From: a virus
Direction: 5' to 3' (one strand)
DNA: 27,753 bases
IMG/VR virus record: IMGVR_UViG_3300028779_000026
Span: 1-27,753 of that record
How positions within the stretch are numbered: position 1 is the first letter of the stretch; each line of letters starts with the position of its first letter. This document shows, piece after piece, positions 14,904 through 22,500 of the stretch. The notes beneath the pieces were generated by a model. The model did not search any database, was not told the origin of the DNA, and was given only the letters and a program-made list of their open reading frames with translations. Made by a program: the position numbers and the translations under genes.

Positions 14904-15103
14904 ACTCGCATAGGTGGCTGAACGTTCCGCTTTACGATCGGAACCGCTTTCAATCCGTCCTCTAGCATATAAATGAAACCGCGCAATGCTAGCTGCGATT
15001 CAAAAACCATTGCTTCGCGGCGTAAGTTACGCGTCCTATAGCGTGGGTGCGCTTGATACTTGCGGATGATTGCCGCGTGTTGTTTGCTTATCTTGAGTGT
15101 CAT
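14888..15103 (-). CDS. Hypothetical basic protein
   Basis: 71 aa, rich in Lys/Arg (MTLKISKQHAAIIRKYQ, Y-R-T-R-N-L-R-R-E), predicted helical, with A-L-R-G-F-I-Y-M-L-E-D-G as the hydrophobic part. The charge suggests nucleic-acid binding. ATGA overlap with the gene before it; its stop lies within the terminator hairpin. No family recognised. Confidence 0.7.
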   Translation of the reverse strand: MTLKISKQHAAIIRKYQAHPRYRTRNLRREAMVFESQLALRGFIYMLEDGLKAVPIVKRNVQPPMRVKDGA

Positions 15104-15270
15104 ATGAATAACCTCTCCGTTGCGGCCGCGTGTTGTTCAAGTGTGCGGAGGTATGATTCTAATTGGCTCCATGTTGGAAACCGTTCAGCTTCTGCGTTGA
15201 GATCGCGATTTGCATACATGGGGTGTTTTTGTAACGTGTTGATCTTTTCTTGCAGTTCATCTCGATTCAT
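15100..15270 (-). CDS. Small helical protein
   Basis: 56 aa, MNRDELQEKINTLQKHPMYA start, likely a helical hairpin (L-Q-E-K-I-N-T-L-Q and L-E-S-Y-L-R-T-L-E-Q-H). It overlaps the genes on both sides by four bases, which together with uninterrupted coupling makes it credible although it is short. Confidence 0.65.
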   Translation of the reverse strand: MNRDELQEKINTLQKHPMYANRDLNAEAERFPTWSQLESYLRTLEQHAAATERLFI

Positions 15271-15440
15271 TCCCAGCACCCCCGCGTGAAGCGGACGCGT
15301 ATTGCTGCGTCGCTCTTTATTGCTGCCGCGAGTGCCCGGAGGGATTCGGCAATTTCGTCCGCCTTGTAGCGCGGAAGTGCGGCGGTTTCGTAGACGACAC
15401 CACGCTTGGGGGTGCGGATTTGTACGGTGTAATTATTCAT
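15267..15440 (-). CDS. Small hypothetical protein
   Basis: 57 aa, MNNYTVQIRTPKRGVVYETA start: an N-terminal beta hairpin, then a helix (A-D-E-I-A-E-S-L-R-A-L-A-A-A-I) and a last strand. AAGGAG ribosome site within the end of the preceding gene; ATGA overlaps at both ends. Unknown function. Confidence 0.65.
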   Translation of the reverse strand: MNNYTVQIRTPKRGVVYETAALPRYKADEIAESLRALAAAIKSDAAIRVRFTRGCWE

Positions 15441-15718
15441 TTCAATAACTCCTTAAACATATTCATCAGGTCTTCGATAGACACATACGTGCGGTCGATC
15501 TGGTCGATGTTACCCACATGGATTGACTCAGTGCGGATTGCTTCGTATAACGCGCGCAGCCTGCGAGACTCGCCTGTGTAACGCTTCGCGGCCTTCGCGT
15601 CGCGTACGTGCTGCAGGATTCGCTCGTTTAGTTTAACGTCATCGATTTTGATCGATTCCGTGCGCATGCGACGGAACCAACTTTCAACAATCTTTAACTC
15701 GTCTTCCGTTAGCAACAT
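15437..15718 (-). CDS. Hypothetical helical protein
   Basis: 93 aa from MLLTEDELKIVESWF, with GGGAGGG upstream of the ATG and four bases after the preceding stop. Predicted helical; it contains two near-repeats, R-T-E-S-I-K-I-D-D and R-T-E-S-I-H-V-G-N, about 45 residues apart, suggesting an internal duplication. Unknown function. Confidence 0.7.
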   Translation of the reverse strand: MLLTEDELKIVESWFRRMRTESIKIDDVKLNERILQHVRDAKAAKRYTGESRRLRALYEAIRTESIHVGNIDQIDRTYVSIEDLMNMFKELLK

Positions 15719-15722
15719 GTGG

Positions 15723-16022
15723 CTAACCCTCCCTACGGTAGTAGCCATAGACACAACGCGTACCGGCACGGCTGCTATCGTGGGTGTCATGCAAGACGCC
15801 GTTGACCACAGCGCAAACATGTTTACTCACTTGGCATATAATTTCCCCAGCCGGTAGTTCGTCGGCGCACAAGTGTACTGTACAACCCGAACCAATGCGC
15901 ATGGTAGATACCCATTCCCAGCCTAGTGATCCCATGTACTCCCGGGTGTGTTGTTTCGCTATGCCTAGACGTGGAGAATGACCGGTCAGTACCCGTAACG
16001 CCTTATACGTTCGCTTGTATGA
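15723..16022 (-). CDS. Conserved phage hypothetical protein
   Basis: About 99 aa if it starts at GTG 16022 (…SYKRTYKALRVLTGHSPR). The segment G-S-G-C-T-V-H-L-C-A-D-E-L-P-A-G and the close H-D-T-H-D-S-S-R-A-G-T-R-C-V-Y-G-Y form a strongly patterned domain that I recognise from many uncharacterised phage proteins (V-H-L...D-E-L-P...H-D-T...R-x-V-Y-G-Y). Conserved Cys/His/Asp might be catalytic, but this is unproven. A TTG at 16067 would add 15 residues and overlap the previous gene by 26 bp; neither start has a strong ribosome site. Confidence 0.7.
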   Translation of the reverse strand, partial: SYKRTYKALRVLTGHSPRLGIAKQHTREYMGSLGWEWVSTMRIGSGCTVHLCADELPAGEIICQVSKHVCAVVNGVLHDTHDSSRAGTRCVYGYYRREG

Positions 16023-16041
16023 CACACCTGTTATAATCTCA

Positions 16042-16308
16042 TCAGCGGTGCCCGTTAACCCCCTCAAACTTCGCCATCACCATTTCCGGGGTTAAGAATC
16101 CGCTAGTCGTTATCCATCCTATGTAGGTAAAAGCAGCCCCAGATTGCATATCATGCGTATATGGATTTCGAAAAACATTATAAAAATTTGCGTCTACATG
16201 CCGGATACGATAAGTTACCGCTTCGAAAGCAGACCCTAGCGATGAATCCTCTTGTACGGTGAATGACATTTCATTAGCCGTTAGCCTTAAATTATTAATC
16301 ATGCTCAT
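16042..16308 (-). CDS. Hypothetical protein
   Basis: 88 aa from MSMINNLRLT, overlapping the preceding TGA by four bases. Predicted beta-rich with aromatic positions (F-Y-N-V-F-R-N-P-Y, F-T-Y-I-G-W-I). The end, L-T-P-E-M-V-M-A-K-F-E-G, may be a short helix. No family recognised. Confidence 0.65.
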   Translation of the reverse strand: MSMINNLRLTANEMSFTVQEDSSLGSAFEAVTYRIRHVDANFYNVFRNPYTHDMQSGAAFTYIGWITTSGFLTPEMVMAKFEGVNGHR

Positions 16309-16427
16309 AGCACTATCCCGTATTCTAGTTGACGTTCTATCTCGATACATTCTTCTAAGTGATCATAGGCTTGATCCCATGTTCCTGTATGCCCGCAGCA
16401 GTCGCATACTGTAATATCTGTGTCCAT
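16305..16427 (-). CDS. Tiny Cys-rich protein
   Basis: 40 aa. C-D-C-C-G-H near residues 8-13, a conserved-looking Y-D-H-L-E-E-C-I-E helix after it, giving a plausible C-x-C-C...H...C zinc site. ATGA-type overlaps with both neighbours. The compact cysteine pattern resembles a minimal zinc finger; role unknown. Confidence 0.6.
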   Translation of the reverse strand: MDTDITVCDCCGHTGTWDQAYDHLEECIEIERQLEYGIVL

Positions 16428-16555
16428 CACACACCCCGCCAGTATGCGAATAGCGACCACCCGAGGAACTCGCCTTTGACGTTATAGTGCAGATACGTAC
16501 CGTGTTCTTTGAAGCGCACTGTCATTATTAAGTTGTCCATAGCGTTTGTGTTCAT
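16427..16555 (-). CDS. Tiny hypothetical protein
   Basis: 42 aa, MNTNAMDNLIMTVRFKEHGT start and ending G-W-S-L-F-A-Y-W-R-G-V. A single beta sheet is likely. Start and stop overlap those of the neighbouring tiny genes (TGATG junctions). The ends G-V-stop of this gene and the one before are similar in DNA (GGGGTGTGTGATG), hinting at local duplication of the junction. Confidence 0.55.
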   Translation of the reverse strand: MNTNAMDNLIMTVRFKEHGTYLHYNVKGEFLGWSLFAYWRGV

Positions 16556-16674
16556 CACACACCCCACTCGTTATATTCGTTCGCTTCGTCTTCGTAGCGT
16601 TGGCAGATATCACAAACATATTCCTCTTTTACTTTCGTTTCACCGCACTGACACAATGTTTCATTCTCGTTCAT
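16555..16674 (-). CDS. Tiny zinc-ribbon protein, first after promoter copy 2
   Basis: 39 aa, MNENETLCQCGETKVKEEYV then C-D-I-C: C-x-C...C-x-x-C, a minimal zinc ribbon, followed by an acidic tail. GGGAGAT ribosome site. It is the first gene after the second 59-bp promoter element, so it should be strongly and early expressed. Confidence 0.65.
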   Translation of the reverse strand: MNENETLCQCGETKVKEEYVCDICQRYEDEANEYNEWGV

Positions 16675-16695
16675 CGTTCTATCTCCCGTTACGGT

Positions 16696-16754
16696 CAGCA
16701 CATTGCCGACCTGATAGAGCGATCTTACTCCTTAGTGACGGGTACGTCAATAGC
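16696..16754. repeat. 59-bp promoter repeat, copy 2
   Basis: Perfect duplicate of 7307-7365. It lies directly downstream of the terminator at 16761-16788, so it restarts transcription of the leftward genes after the previous transcript ends. Confidence 0.95.
16722..16750 (-). promoter_or_regulatory. Leftward promoter, copy 2
   Basis: TTGACG (16750-16745), 17-bp spacer, TAAGAT (16727-16722) on the minus strand, with the TGACG-GGTA-CGTCA palindrome at 16736-16749. It drives the tiny genes from 16674 leftward. Confidence 0.8.
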
Positions 16755-16760
16755 GAAACG

Positions 16761-16788
16761 AAAAAAACCCCCGGGATAAATCGGGGGT
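16761..16788 (-). terminator. Rho-independent terminator
   Basis: On the minus strand a 7-bp stem ACCCCCG/CGGGGGT with an 8-base loop is followed by a run of seven T. It ends the transcript carrying the gene at 16795-17016, seven bases after that gene's stop. Confidence 0.92.
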
Positions 16789-16794
16789 GCACGA

Positions 16795-17016
16795 TCACTC
16801 GGTTGCGGGTGGTGTGGCCGACTGGTCATTTTCAGACACGACCGCTGGCTCTACGACAGACTTCGCTGCATCGACTGCCGCGACTACATCTTGCACTATC
16901 GACACGAAGGGCGCGAACTGCGGCAACATAGCGAAGTCTGTTAATACTGATTTTAACTCATCTTCGGTCATACTTGCTAAATACTTAACGATGAACTCTT
17001 TAATTATTGCGAACAT
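16795..17016 (-). CDS. Small acidic helical protein
   Basis: 73 aa, MFAIIKEFIVKYLASMTEDE start; amphipathic helices then an Ala/Val-rich stretch and a disordered acidic end (E-N-D-Q-S-A-T-P-P-A-T-E). AAGGAG nine bases before the ATG. Followed at once by a strong terminator, so it is the last gene of its transcript. No family recognised. Confidence 0.75.
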   Translation of the reverse strand: MFAIIKEFIVKYLASMTEDELKSVLTDFAMLPQFAPFVSIVQDVVAAVDAAKSVVEPAVVSENDQSATPPATE

Positions 17017-17028
17017 AGTTGTGGCTCC

Positions 17029-17256
17029 TTATGATTCTAACTTATTTATTAAATGATTCAGATAAAATCGTGCTTTTCGTAAATCTTCCAGACCATTTTT
17101 ATGCGAATGCCGCCATAGGTATTTAATAATATTACCCTCTAAAAACGGAAGCGACCCGACGACATCAATACATTCTATCGGCGTGTTACACGAAACGCAT
17201 TTGGCGTCGCTGCTCGTATAGTGGGCGGGGTGATCGACTGCATCGTGCTTAACCAT
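17029..17256 (-). CDS. DUF3310 family protein
   Basis: 75 aa. V-D-H-P-A-H-Y-T at residues 7-14, I-E-C-I-D-V-V in the middle, F-L-E-G-N-I-I-K-Y-L-W-R-H and L-E-D-L-R-K-A-R-F-Y-L-N-H-L-I: the full DUF3310 pattern of small phage proteins, sometimes listed as nucleotide-kinase-like but without demonstrated activity. A C-V-S-C pair is inserted after the HY motif. TAAGGAG ribosome site immediately upstream; it is the first gene after the structured region at 17281-17738. Confidence 0.92.
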   Translation of the reverse strand: MVKHDAVDHPAHYTSSDAKCVSCNTPIECIDVVGSLPFLEGNIIKYLWRHSHKNGLEDLRKARFYLNHLINKLES

Positions 17257-17280
17257 TCATTGCTCCTTAATGCTTAACTG

Positions 17281-17738
17281 TCTCGGCTTCACGTCTCCCG
17301 GCCGAGGCGGGCTGTATCAGTTGACTAGCAAACTGCGACGTATTCGGCCGGGCATACGGTACCCGGCTTGCTGCTTTGGGCGGTCGTTAGCAACCACCCT
17401 TGCGCTCTTTACAGTAGGCACGAATTGAACGTGCTGTCCCCATCAACCGGGATCGAACCGGACACCCGGACATGACTATAGCTGGTCTGCATCGCATGAA
17501 CGTGGCCTTGTCCACATGCGGACTACTGCCCTGTATCACATTACTGTGATCGTAGTCAGGCCAGAGGGGGTGCTATAATCACTCGTGTCACCGTCCACGA
17601 CGCTACTGTGTATTATTCGTAGCGGGTGCTATCACACACCCGCCGTTTCATCAAGGAACTGGGCACAACTCGGCTTTACGCAAGGATACCCACGCGTCGG
17701 CGCCCCCGACAGGTTGCTGTGACCGTAGCGTCACTATA
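17281..17738 (-). ncRNA. Candidate large structured RNA, gene-free hairpin cluster
   Basis: About 460 bp with no credible gene in a genome that otherwise wastes no space. At least eleven short perfect inverted repeats lie side by side: 17282-17306, 17318-17335, 17347-17367, 17378-17399, 17418-17434, 17447-17461, 17493-17520, 17535-17550, 17583-17600, 17622-17643, 17696-17710 and 17719-17734. The minus strand is favoured because two stems (17378-17399 and 17411-17417 with 17523-17529) need G-U wobbles that become A-C mismatches on the plus strand, and because loop 17541-17544 is a GNRA (GTAA) only on the minus strand. Inside is a tRNA-like acceptor plus T-arm. No canonical tRNA, tmRNA or RNase P RNA was recognised. 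Long 5' leader of the DUF3310 gene is the main alternative. Confidence 0.6.
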
Positions 17739-18065
17739 TCAATTCGGCCAGTCCGGATCAACCATTTTACCGTCTCGCAAAGTATGCCGCAGCGCGATTA
17801 TCTTATTCGCATGCTCTGGGGGAATTAGCATCCTGAGGCGCCCGGTTTCCATACTATCCGGATTACCTGATCCCATCGTACGGGTAATCGGCGTATACCC
17901 ATTAGCAACGAGCCATAGGTTTGCCGCACGATCCAGAAGGGATATGTATTCATTCGCACGCGCCACGGGTATATACACGGTGGGCTGTCTACAAACCTTT
18001 TCAAGTTTTTTCTTGTGGTAATCACAATAAACGACCCTTCTGATTTCTGAGTAGCATCCACACAT
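17739..18065 (-). CDS. Hypothetical protein
   Basis: 108 aa, MCGCYSEIRRVVYCDYHKKK start: three N-terminal cysteines and a histidine could hold a zinc ion. The rest, V-Y-I-P-V-A-R-A-N-E-Y-I-S-L-L-D-R-A-A-N-L-W-L-V-A-N-G, is helical. The start shares one base with the preceding stop. It ends where the hairpin cluster begins, so the structured RNA may be its 3' region. No family recognised. Confidence 0.7.
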   Translation of the reverse strand: MCGCYSEIRRVVYCDYHKKKLEKVCRQPTVYIPVARANEYISLLDRAANLWLVANGYTPITRTMGSGNPDSMETGRLRMLIPPEHANKIIALRHTLRDGKMVDPDWPN

Positions 18066-18424
18066 TATCGCCTACTCCTGTTTCTTAGTGCCGCGCCGTC
18101 CCCATGGTGATAGCCGGGTGGTAGCCCCCTAGTGTGGGCTGGCTCCATCAGCATGCGTGCATCCTTCAGTGCCTCAACATGGGCGAGCAATCCGGGCTCG
18201 TCATCAGGATGAACCCACACATTGATTAAACGGTAGCCTCTCGTTTTATATATTCGCGACTGTGAAAACCCATTTCGGTAACTGCGGGCTGTACACCTAA
18301 TGCACTCCATACAGCTACCGTTGCGAACGTATCGCTCCGCTACGTGGCCGTTTTTGCACGCTCGACCAGTAAAATATGTGTTCCGACCATCCTCGAAGGC
18401 CTCGGAACGCGTCGTAATCCTCAT
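18065..18424 (-). CDS. Zinc-binding phage protein (endonuclease VII-like motif)
   Basis: 119 aa from MRITTRSEAFEDG, with GAGGAC five bases before the ATG. The sequence Y-F-T-G-R-A-C-K-N-G-H followed by R-N-G-S-C-M-E-C is the G-x-x-C-x-x-G-H...C-x-x-C treble-clef pattern found at the front of many phage endonuclease VII/HNH-like and other zinc proteins. No clear catalytic H-N-H follows, so nuclease activity is doubtful. An ATG at 18505 would extend the gene, but it has no ribosome site and lies in a repeated TCCGTCAT element. This is the first gene of the leftward transcript. Confidence 0.75.
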   Translation of the reverse strand: MRITTRSEAFEDGRNTYFTGRACKNGHVAERYVRNGSCMECIRCTARSYRNGFSQSRIYKTRGYRLINVWVHPDDEPGLLAHVEALKDARMLMEPAHTRGLPPGYHHGDGAALRNRSRR

Positions 18425-18494
18425 TTTTGTGTCCTCGTAAGTAAAAAAGCAGTTTATCACGGGGGTGTGAACAGTGCCATTGATATTTCGTAAA

Positions 18495-18760
18495 AGTTCC
18501 GTCATGGGTAAAATTTGTTTTTTATCATTAAGTTAGACCTATTTCTGCCGGATGACGGATGAAAACCCTTACCCACACCGATTTAGCAGGATTGTAGTAT
18601 AGGGCATGGATATAACATACCATATTATCATCCTACAGTTTCGCTGGAGATTGTTATAGTTCCGTCATTCCGTCATAAATAGTAATAATAGTAATAAAAA
18701 CAATAGTTTACCCAATGACGGAACTCTATGACGGAACTATGACCGAGTATTCATCCGTCA
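18495..18760. repeat. Array of TCCGTCAT / ATGACGGA sites (origin- or operator-like)
   Basis: The 423 bases between genes (18425-18847) hold at least six copies of an 8-11-mer: AGTTCCGTCAT at 18495; ATGACGGA at 18552; two head-to-tail TCCGTCAT at 18661 and 18669; ATGACGGAACT at 18715 and 18728, with a decayed ATGACCGAGT at 18739 and TCATCCGTCA at 18751. The pairs at 18661-18676 and 18715-18738 face each other across a 38-bp A+T-rich stretch (AATAGTAATAATAGTAATAA). Inverted iterons around an AT-rich core are typical of replication origins; repressor clusters look similar. Confidence 0.7.
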
Positions 18761-18811
18761 CCGACCCCATACCACTGTGCACTACCCCCACGAGTGTAAT
18801 ATCTGTACAGT

Positions 18812-18839
18812 TTGATTTCGAAGCAATCGGGCGCATAAT
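18812..18839 (+). promoter_or_regulatory. Candidate late rightward promoter
   Basis: TTGATT (18812-18817), 16-bp spacer, CATAAT (18834-18839), just before the small terminase gene. A start about seven bases after the -10 box would leave little room for a start at 18848, which supports 18875 as the first codon. Confidence 0.55.
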
Positions 18840-18874
18840 GGGCACTTGTGATCAACAGAAGTGAGAAACACCGC

Positions 18875-19309
18875 GTGAGTGGAAAACCAATACCAACGCC
18901 CCGTAAAACGGGCGGCACTGAGAACATGTGGATAGCAACCCAAGATATGCTATTTCAGATCGCTGAATTCGCAGGGCTCGGACTATCGCAAGAACAAATC
19001 CATAATTACTATGGGATATCATCTTCCACATGGTTCGCTGCGCTTATGCGCCAGCCCGAGCTCGTGGTTGCCGTTTGTACGGGTAAATCTAGCGCGATCG
19101 CAAAGGTCTCTGGTAAGCTATGGAAATTGATCGAAGAAGGCGACCGGAAGGCGATCTGCTTTTATCTAGACAGGCAAGCGGGATGGCTGAAAACCAGCAA
19201 TGTTGTGGAAAACAAACCCACCTCGGCGCCGATCCCGTTTATTGCAGAATCGACTAACGACCCAATCGAAGCGGCGAAAATGTATCAGAAAATCATGACA
19301 GGGAAATAA
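18875..19309 (+). CDS. terS: Terminase small subunit-like protein
   Basis: About 144 aa from GTG 18875 (VSGKPIPTPRKTGG; a GTG at 18848 would add nine residues). Residues ~30-60, L-F-Q-I-A-E-F-A-G-L-G-L-S-Q-E-Q-I-H-N-Y-Y-G-I-S, form a DNA-binding HTH, and K-S-S-A-I-A-K-V-S-G-K-L-W-K-L-I-E-E-G-D-R-K-A-I-C-F-Y-L-D-R-Q-A-G-W is the G-D-x-x-A-x-x-F-Y-L-x-x-x-A-G-W signature of many phage small terminases, which bind the packaging site and recruit TerL. It opens the late block, though the large subunit lies 4.5 kb away behind the fibre gene. Confidence 0.8.
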   Translation: MSGKPIPTPRKTGGTENMWIATQDMLFQIAEFAGLGLSQEQIHNYYGISSSTWFAALMRQPELVVAVCTGKSSAIAKVSGKLWKLIEEGDRKAICFYLDRQAGWLKTSNVVENKPTSAPIPFIAESTNDPIEAAKMYQKIMTGK

Positions 19310-19315
19310 GCGCGC

Positions 19316-19501
19316 ATGAGTACAGTAGTCACAGCGGACAACGGCCAGCAGTTAGACCTCGACAACCTTCCACTGACGATCACGTGGGCGGGCGGTTTCG
19401 TGGCTACGATCTTCACGGTGTTGAACGGCGTCACGTACACCCAGACGTTTACAAACAACGGTACGAACATAACGAACATTAGCGGATGGATCGCATCATG
19501 A
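19316..19501 (+). CDS. Small beta-rich protein before the fibre gene
   Basis: 61 aa, MSTVVTADNGQQLDLDNLPL start; alternating Thr/Val/Ile (I-F-T-V-L-N-G-V-T-Y-T-Q-T-F-T-N-N-G) suggests an all-beta structural part, consistent with a virion or fibre accessory protein. Its stop overlaps the fibre start (ATGA), implying coupled synthesis. No family I can name. Confidence 0.65.
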   Translation: MSTVVTADNGQQLDLDNLPLTITWAGGFVATIFTVLNGVTYTQTFTNNGTNITNISGWIAS

Positions 19502-22500
19502 CCCCAGCACAATTTCTAGAATACTGCGCCATATTCGGTGTCACAACAGGTGGCGGGGGTGGTTCGGGCTATCTGCCTCTCACAGGCGGTACGTTGACGG
19601 GTACCCTTACGCTCGCATCGGGCGCTAATCTTGATGTGTCGGACATAACGCGCATTCCACAAGCATGGTATTATGACCTTGTAAACGTTAGTTTCGGCAT
19701 TACGCATACTACTACAAACGCATTCTACGTGATGAACACTGCAGCTACGACTTGTAGCGATTCGCTCGGCGTAGCGACCTATAGCCCCGGCGTGGTGTTC
19801 GGTATAAATAACATATCTGCGGGTGATGTGACGTTTCTTCCTAATTCGCCCGATACGATCGACGGTAACGTTTCGCTAACGGTTCCCTCTCAAACCTCTG
19901 TTATCATCATGGCAGCCGCAACACAGTGGTCGACTATCGCGCAGGCGAATTTCGGAGGTGGTGGGGGCGGCGTAACATCGATACAGGTTCAGCAAGGCGC
20001 ATTTAATTTCGGCACTGATTCGGGTACTGGTTCGGCGTATGTTGTAGCATGCTCGCCAGCGATCACCGGTTCGTACGCCGACGCAATGATCGTCTCTTTC
20101 GTACCACTCAATAATAACGCCACGAATACCCCTACACTCAACGCAGGCGCCGGGGCACATACGATCACCTATAATGGCAATACGCTTGTCACGGGCGATA
20201 TTGGCGCCACGTACAGCGTTTCCTGCCAATGGTCGGCATCGCGTGGCACATGGCAGCTACTGAACCCCCGTAGCTCAATCATTCTTGCGTACGACATACA
20301 GCGTAACGTGTATACGTCTGGCACAGACACCGGCGCAGCGAATTCATATGACGTTAATCCGTCAAACGCCGTTGCGTTCTATACAGACAACATGGTGATC
20401 CAGTTTATCCCGGCACATAGCAATACCTCCGCCAGCACACTAAATATCTCAGGGGTAGCCGCTGCAGCGATCGTCAAGCAGGGACAGGCCGCGCTCGTCG
20501 CTGGCGATCTCGTCGCTGGTACGCCTGCCGTCGTGATTTACTCAACGGTAAACAGCAATTGGCTCCTACTTAACCCCCAGTCGGCCTCGTCCGCTAGCGC
20601 ATCGCAAGTACAGGCGAATGCATTTAACAATGGCGTTGACGCCGGGACTGCAAACACGTACTCGACCACATTATCCCCCGCCGTCGTTACGCTAACGAAC
20701 GGTTTACCTGTTTCATTGCTGGCGGTAGCAAACAGCAACACCGGCGCAAGTACGCTCGATGTGAATGGCACACCCGTTTCGATCCATAACCTGCAGGGTG
20801 CGGCGTTGTCCGGTGGCGAAATGCTCGCTGGTTACAATTACAACTTTGTGTATGACACCGCCAATTCGTGGTTCGTCCTGCAGAATTCGTCACTTGCCAG
20901 CGGTGGTGGTGGAGTAACCAGCGCGCAAGTCCAATCAAGTGCGTTTAATAGCGCGACAGACGCCGGCGTAACTGCGAATGCATATGTGGGTGTTTATTCC
21001 CCTGTGGTCGCAAGTCTCACAGGCGGGATATTCATTCTTAATAATATCGCTCATGCGAATACCGCCTCTAGTACGTTGGATGTCGGCACCGGTGCCATCG
21101 CCATCGTCAATAACATGCTTAGCCCGTTAGTGGGCGGTGAGCTCTTAGCGGGGGTGTCGTACGCATTCTTGTATGATCCTATCGCTACGGATTTTATCAT
21201 CCTGAATTCGTCGTTATTAGGGGCTGCAACATCTGGCCTACAAGTCCAACAATCTGCTTTTAATCTTGGATTAGATTCGGGTATCGCGGACGCGTACGTT
21301 GTAGATTTAACCCCCACGGTCACTAGTCTCACAAATGGGCTCCCCCTGCAGTTTACGCCCCTTAATACAAACGCGACCGCGAATCCCACGGTGCAAGTTA
21401 ACGCCGTTTCGCCAACCGCGATTCTTTTAGCCAACGGTCAACCCGTAGCACCCGGCGATCTCAACACAGCATCGCTCGCATCGATGGTATATGCGGCAGG
21501 GCTCGGCGGGTTCATATTGCTAAACCCGTACGTATCGTTTGTGTCTGGGTATGACGTACAGCAGCAGAAATTTACTTACGCGATCGACAGCAGCGGTTCA
21601 GCGAATGCGATCGTTTTAGCGTTAGCTCCCCCGATCGTATCCAATGGTGTGGTTAACGTTACATTCCAATGTGCGAATACTAATACCGGTGCAACCACGA
21701 TCGATGTAGGATTTGGCGCAATCCCACTTGTAACCAACACGGGTGCGCTTGTAGGTGGCGAATTACTGACAGGTGGTACTTACAGTGCTTGTTATAATGC
21801 TGCGGTTAATAGCTACGTATTGTTTAATTCGTCTTTAAGCGGTGGCGGGGGTGGTGTTACTGCCGCACAGATACAGGGTAATGCCTTTACGTCGGCGGTA
21901 GATACCGGCGTTACTAACGCGTATGTGGTTAGTCTTACCCCGCCGTTAGGTTCCTATAGTAATTTTGCATCATTCTGGTTCACCACGCCGAATACCAGTT
22001 CTGGAAATTGTACGATAAATGTTAATAGTCTCGGGGTAACCGACTTACTTGACACGTTAGGTCATCAATTACCACCCGGTGCTATCGTAGCGGGCGTTCC
22101 ATATCAGGTGATCGTCTACGCAGGCGTTTGTACGGTCGTTAACCCTTCCCCAGTTGCGATCGCCTTCGGCGCGTATAGCAATTCGACCACTACGCTGGCC
22201 GCTTCGAGTTTTACAAAAGTACAGTTTCAGATTAAAGAATTCGACATGGGGGATAACTACGACAACGTAACAAACTATCGTTTTGTCGCACCGCTCAATG
22301 GGATTTACCATTTCGATTCTTTGGTCACCGTGAATGACGCGAACGTTGTGACAACGTCGATGTATAATGTAAGCCTCTACATTAATGGCTCAGAGTATAA
22401 GCAAGGCAATCAAGGTACGATATATAATGGCGCATCTAGCACAAGTAACATATCGGTAGACGTCCAATTATCCGGTGGCGACTATGTGGAAATCTATTGT

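Noticed and set aside
14776-14925. Separate small gene of V-T-G-L-T-D-S repeats
   Set aside because: The frame is open only because the unit is a multiple of three; there is no ribosome site and it runs through the terminator. Mentioned only as a frameshift possibility.
16559-16931. Plus-strand frames of 77 and 140 codons across 16509-16931
   Set aside because: They run through the promoter repeat and terminator of the minus strand and overlap well-coupled minus-strand genes with good ribosome sites.
17404-17530. Canonical tRNA gene
   Set aside because: Although two T-loops and an acceptor-like stem are visible, the length is 119 nt and no proper D-arm or anticodon arm can be drawn; kept as tRNA-like part of a structured RNA.
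17572-17577. Perfect TATAAT on the plus strand inside the hairpin cluster
   Set aside because: No acceptable -35 box lies 16-18 bp upstream and no rightward gene follows; probably chance.
18425-18505. Extended N-terminus of the zinc protein starting at 18505
   Set aside because: No ribosome site; the ATG belongs to a repeated ATGACGGAACT element, whereas 18424 has GAGGAC at the right distance and starts the conserved part.
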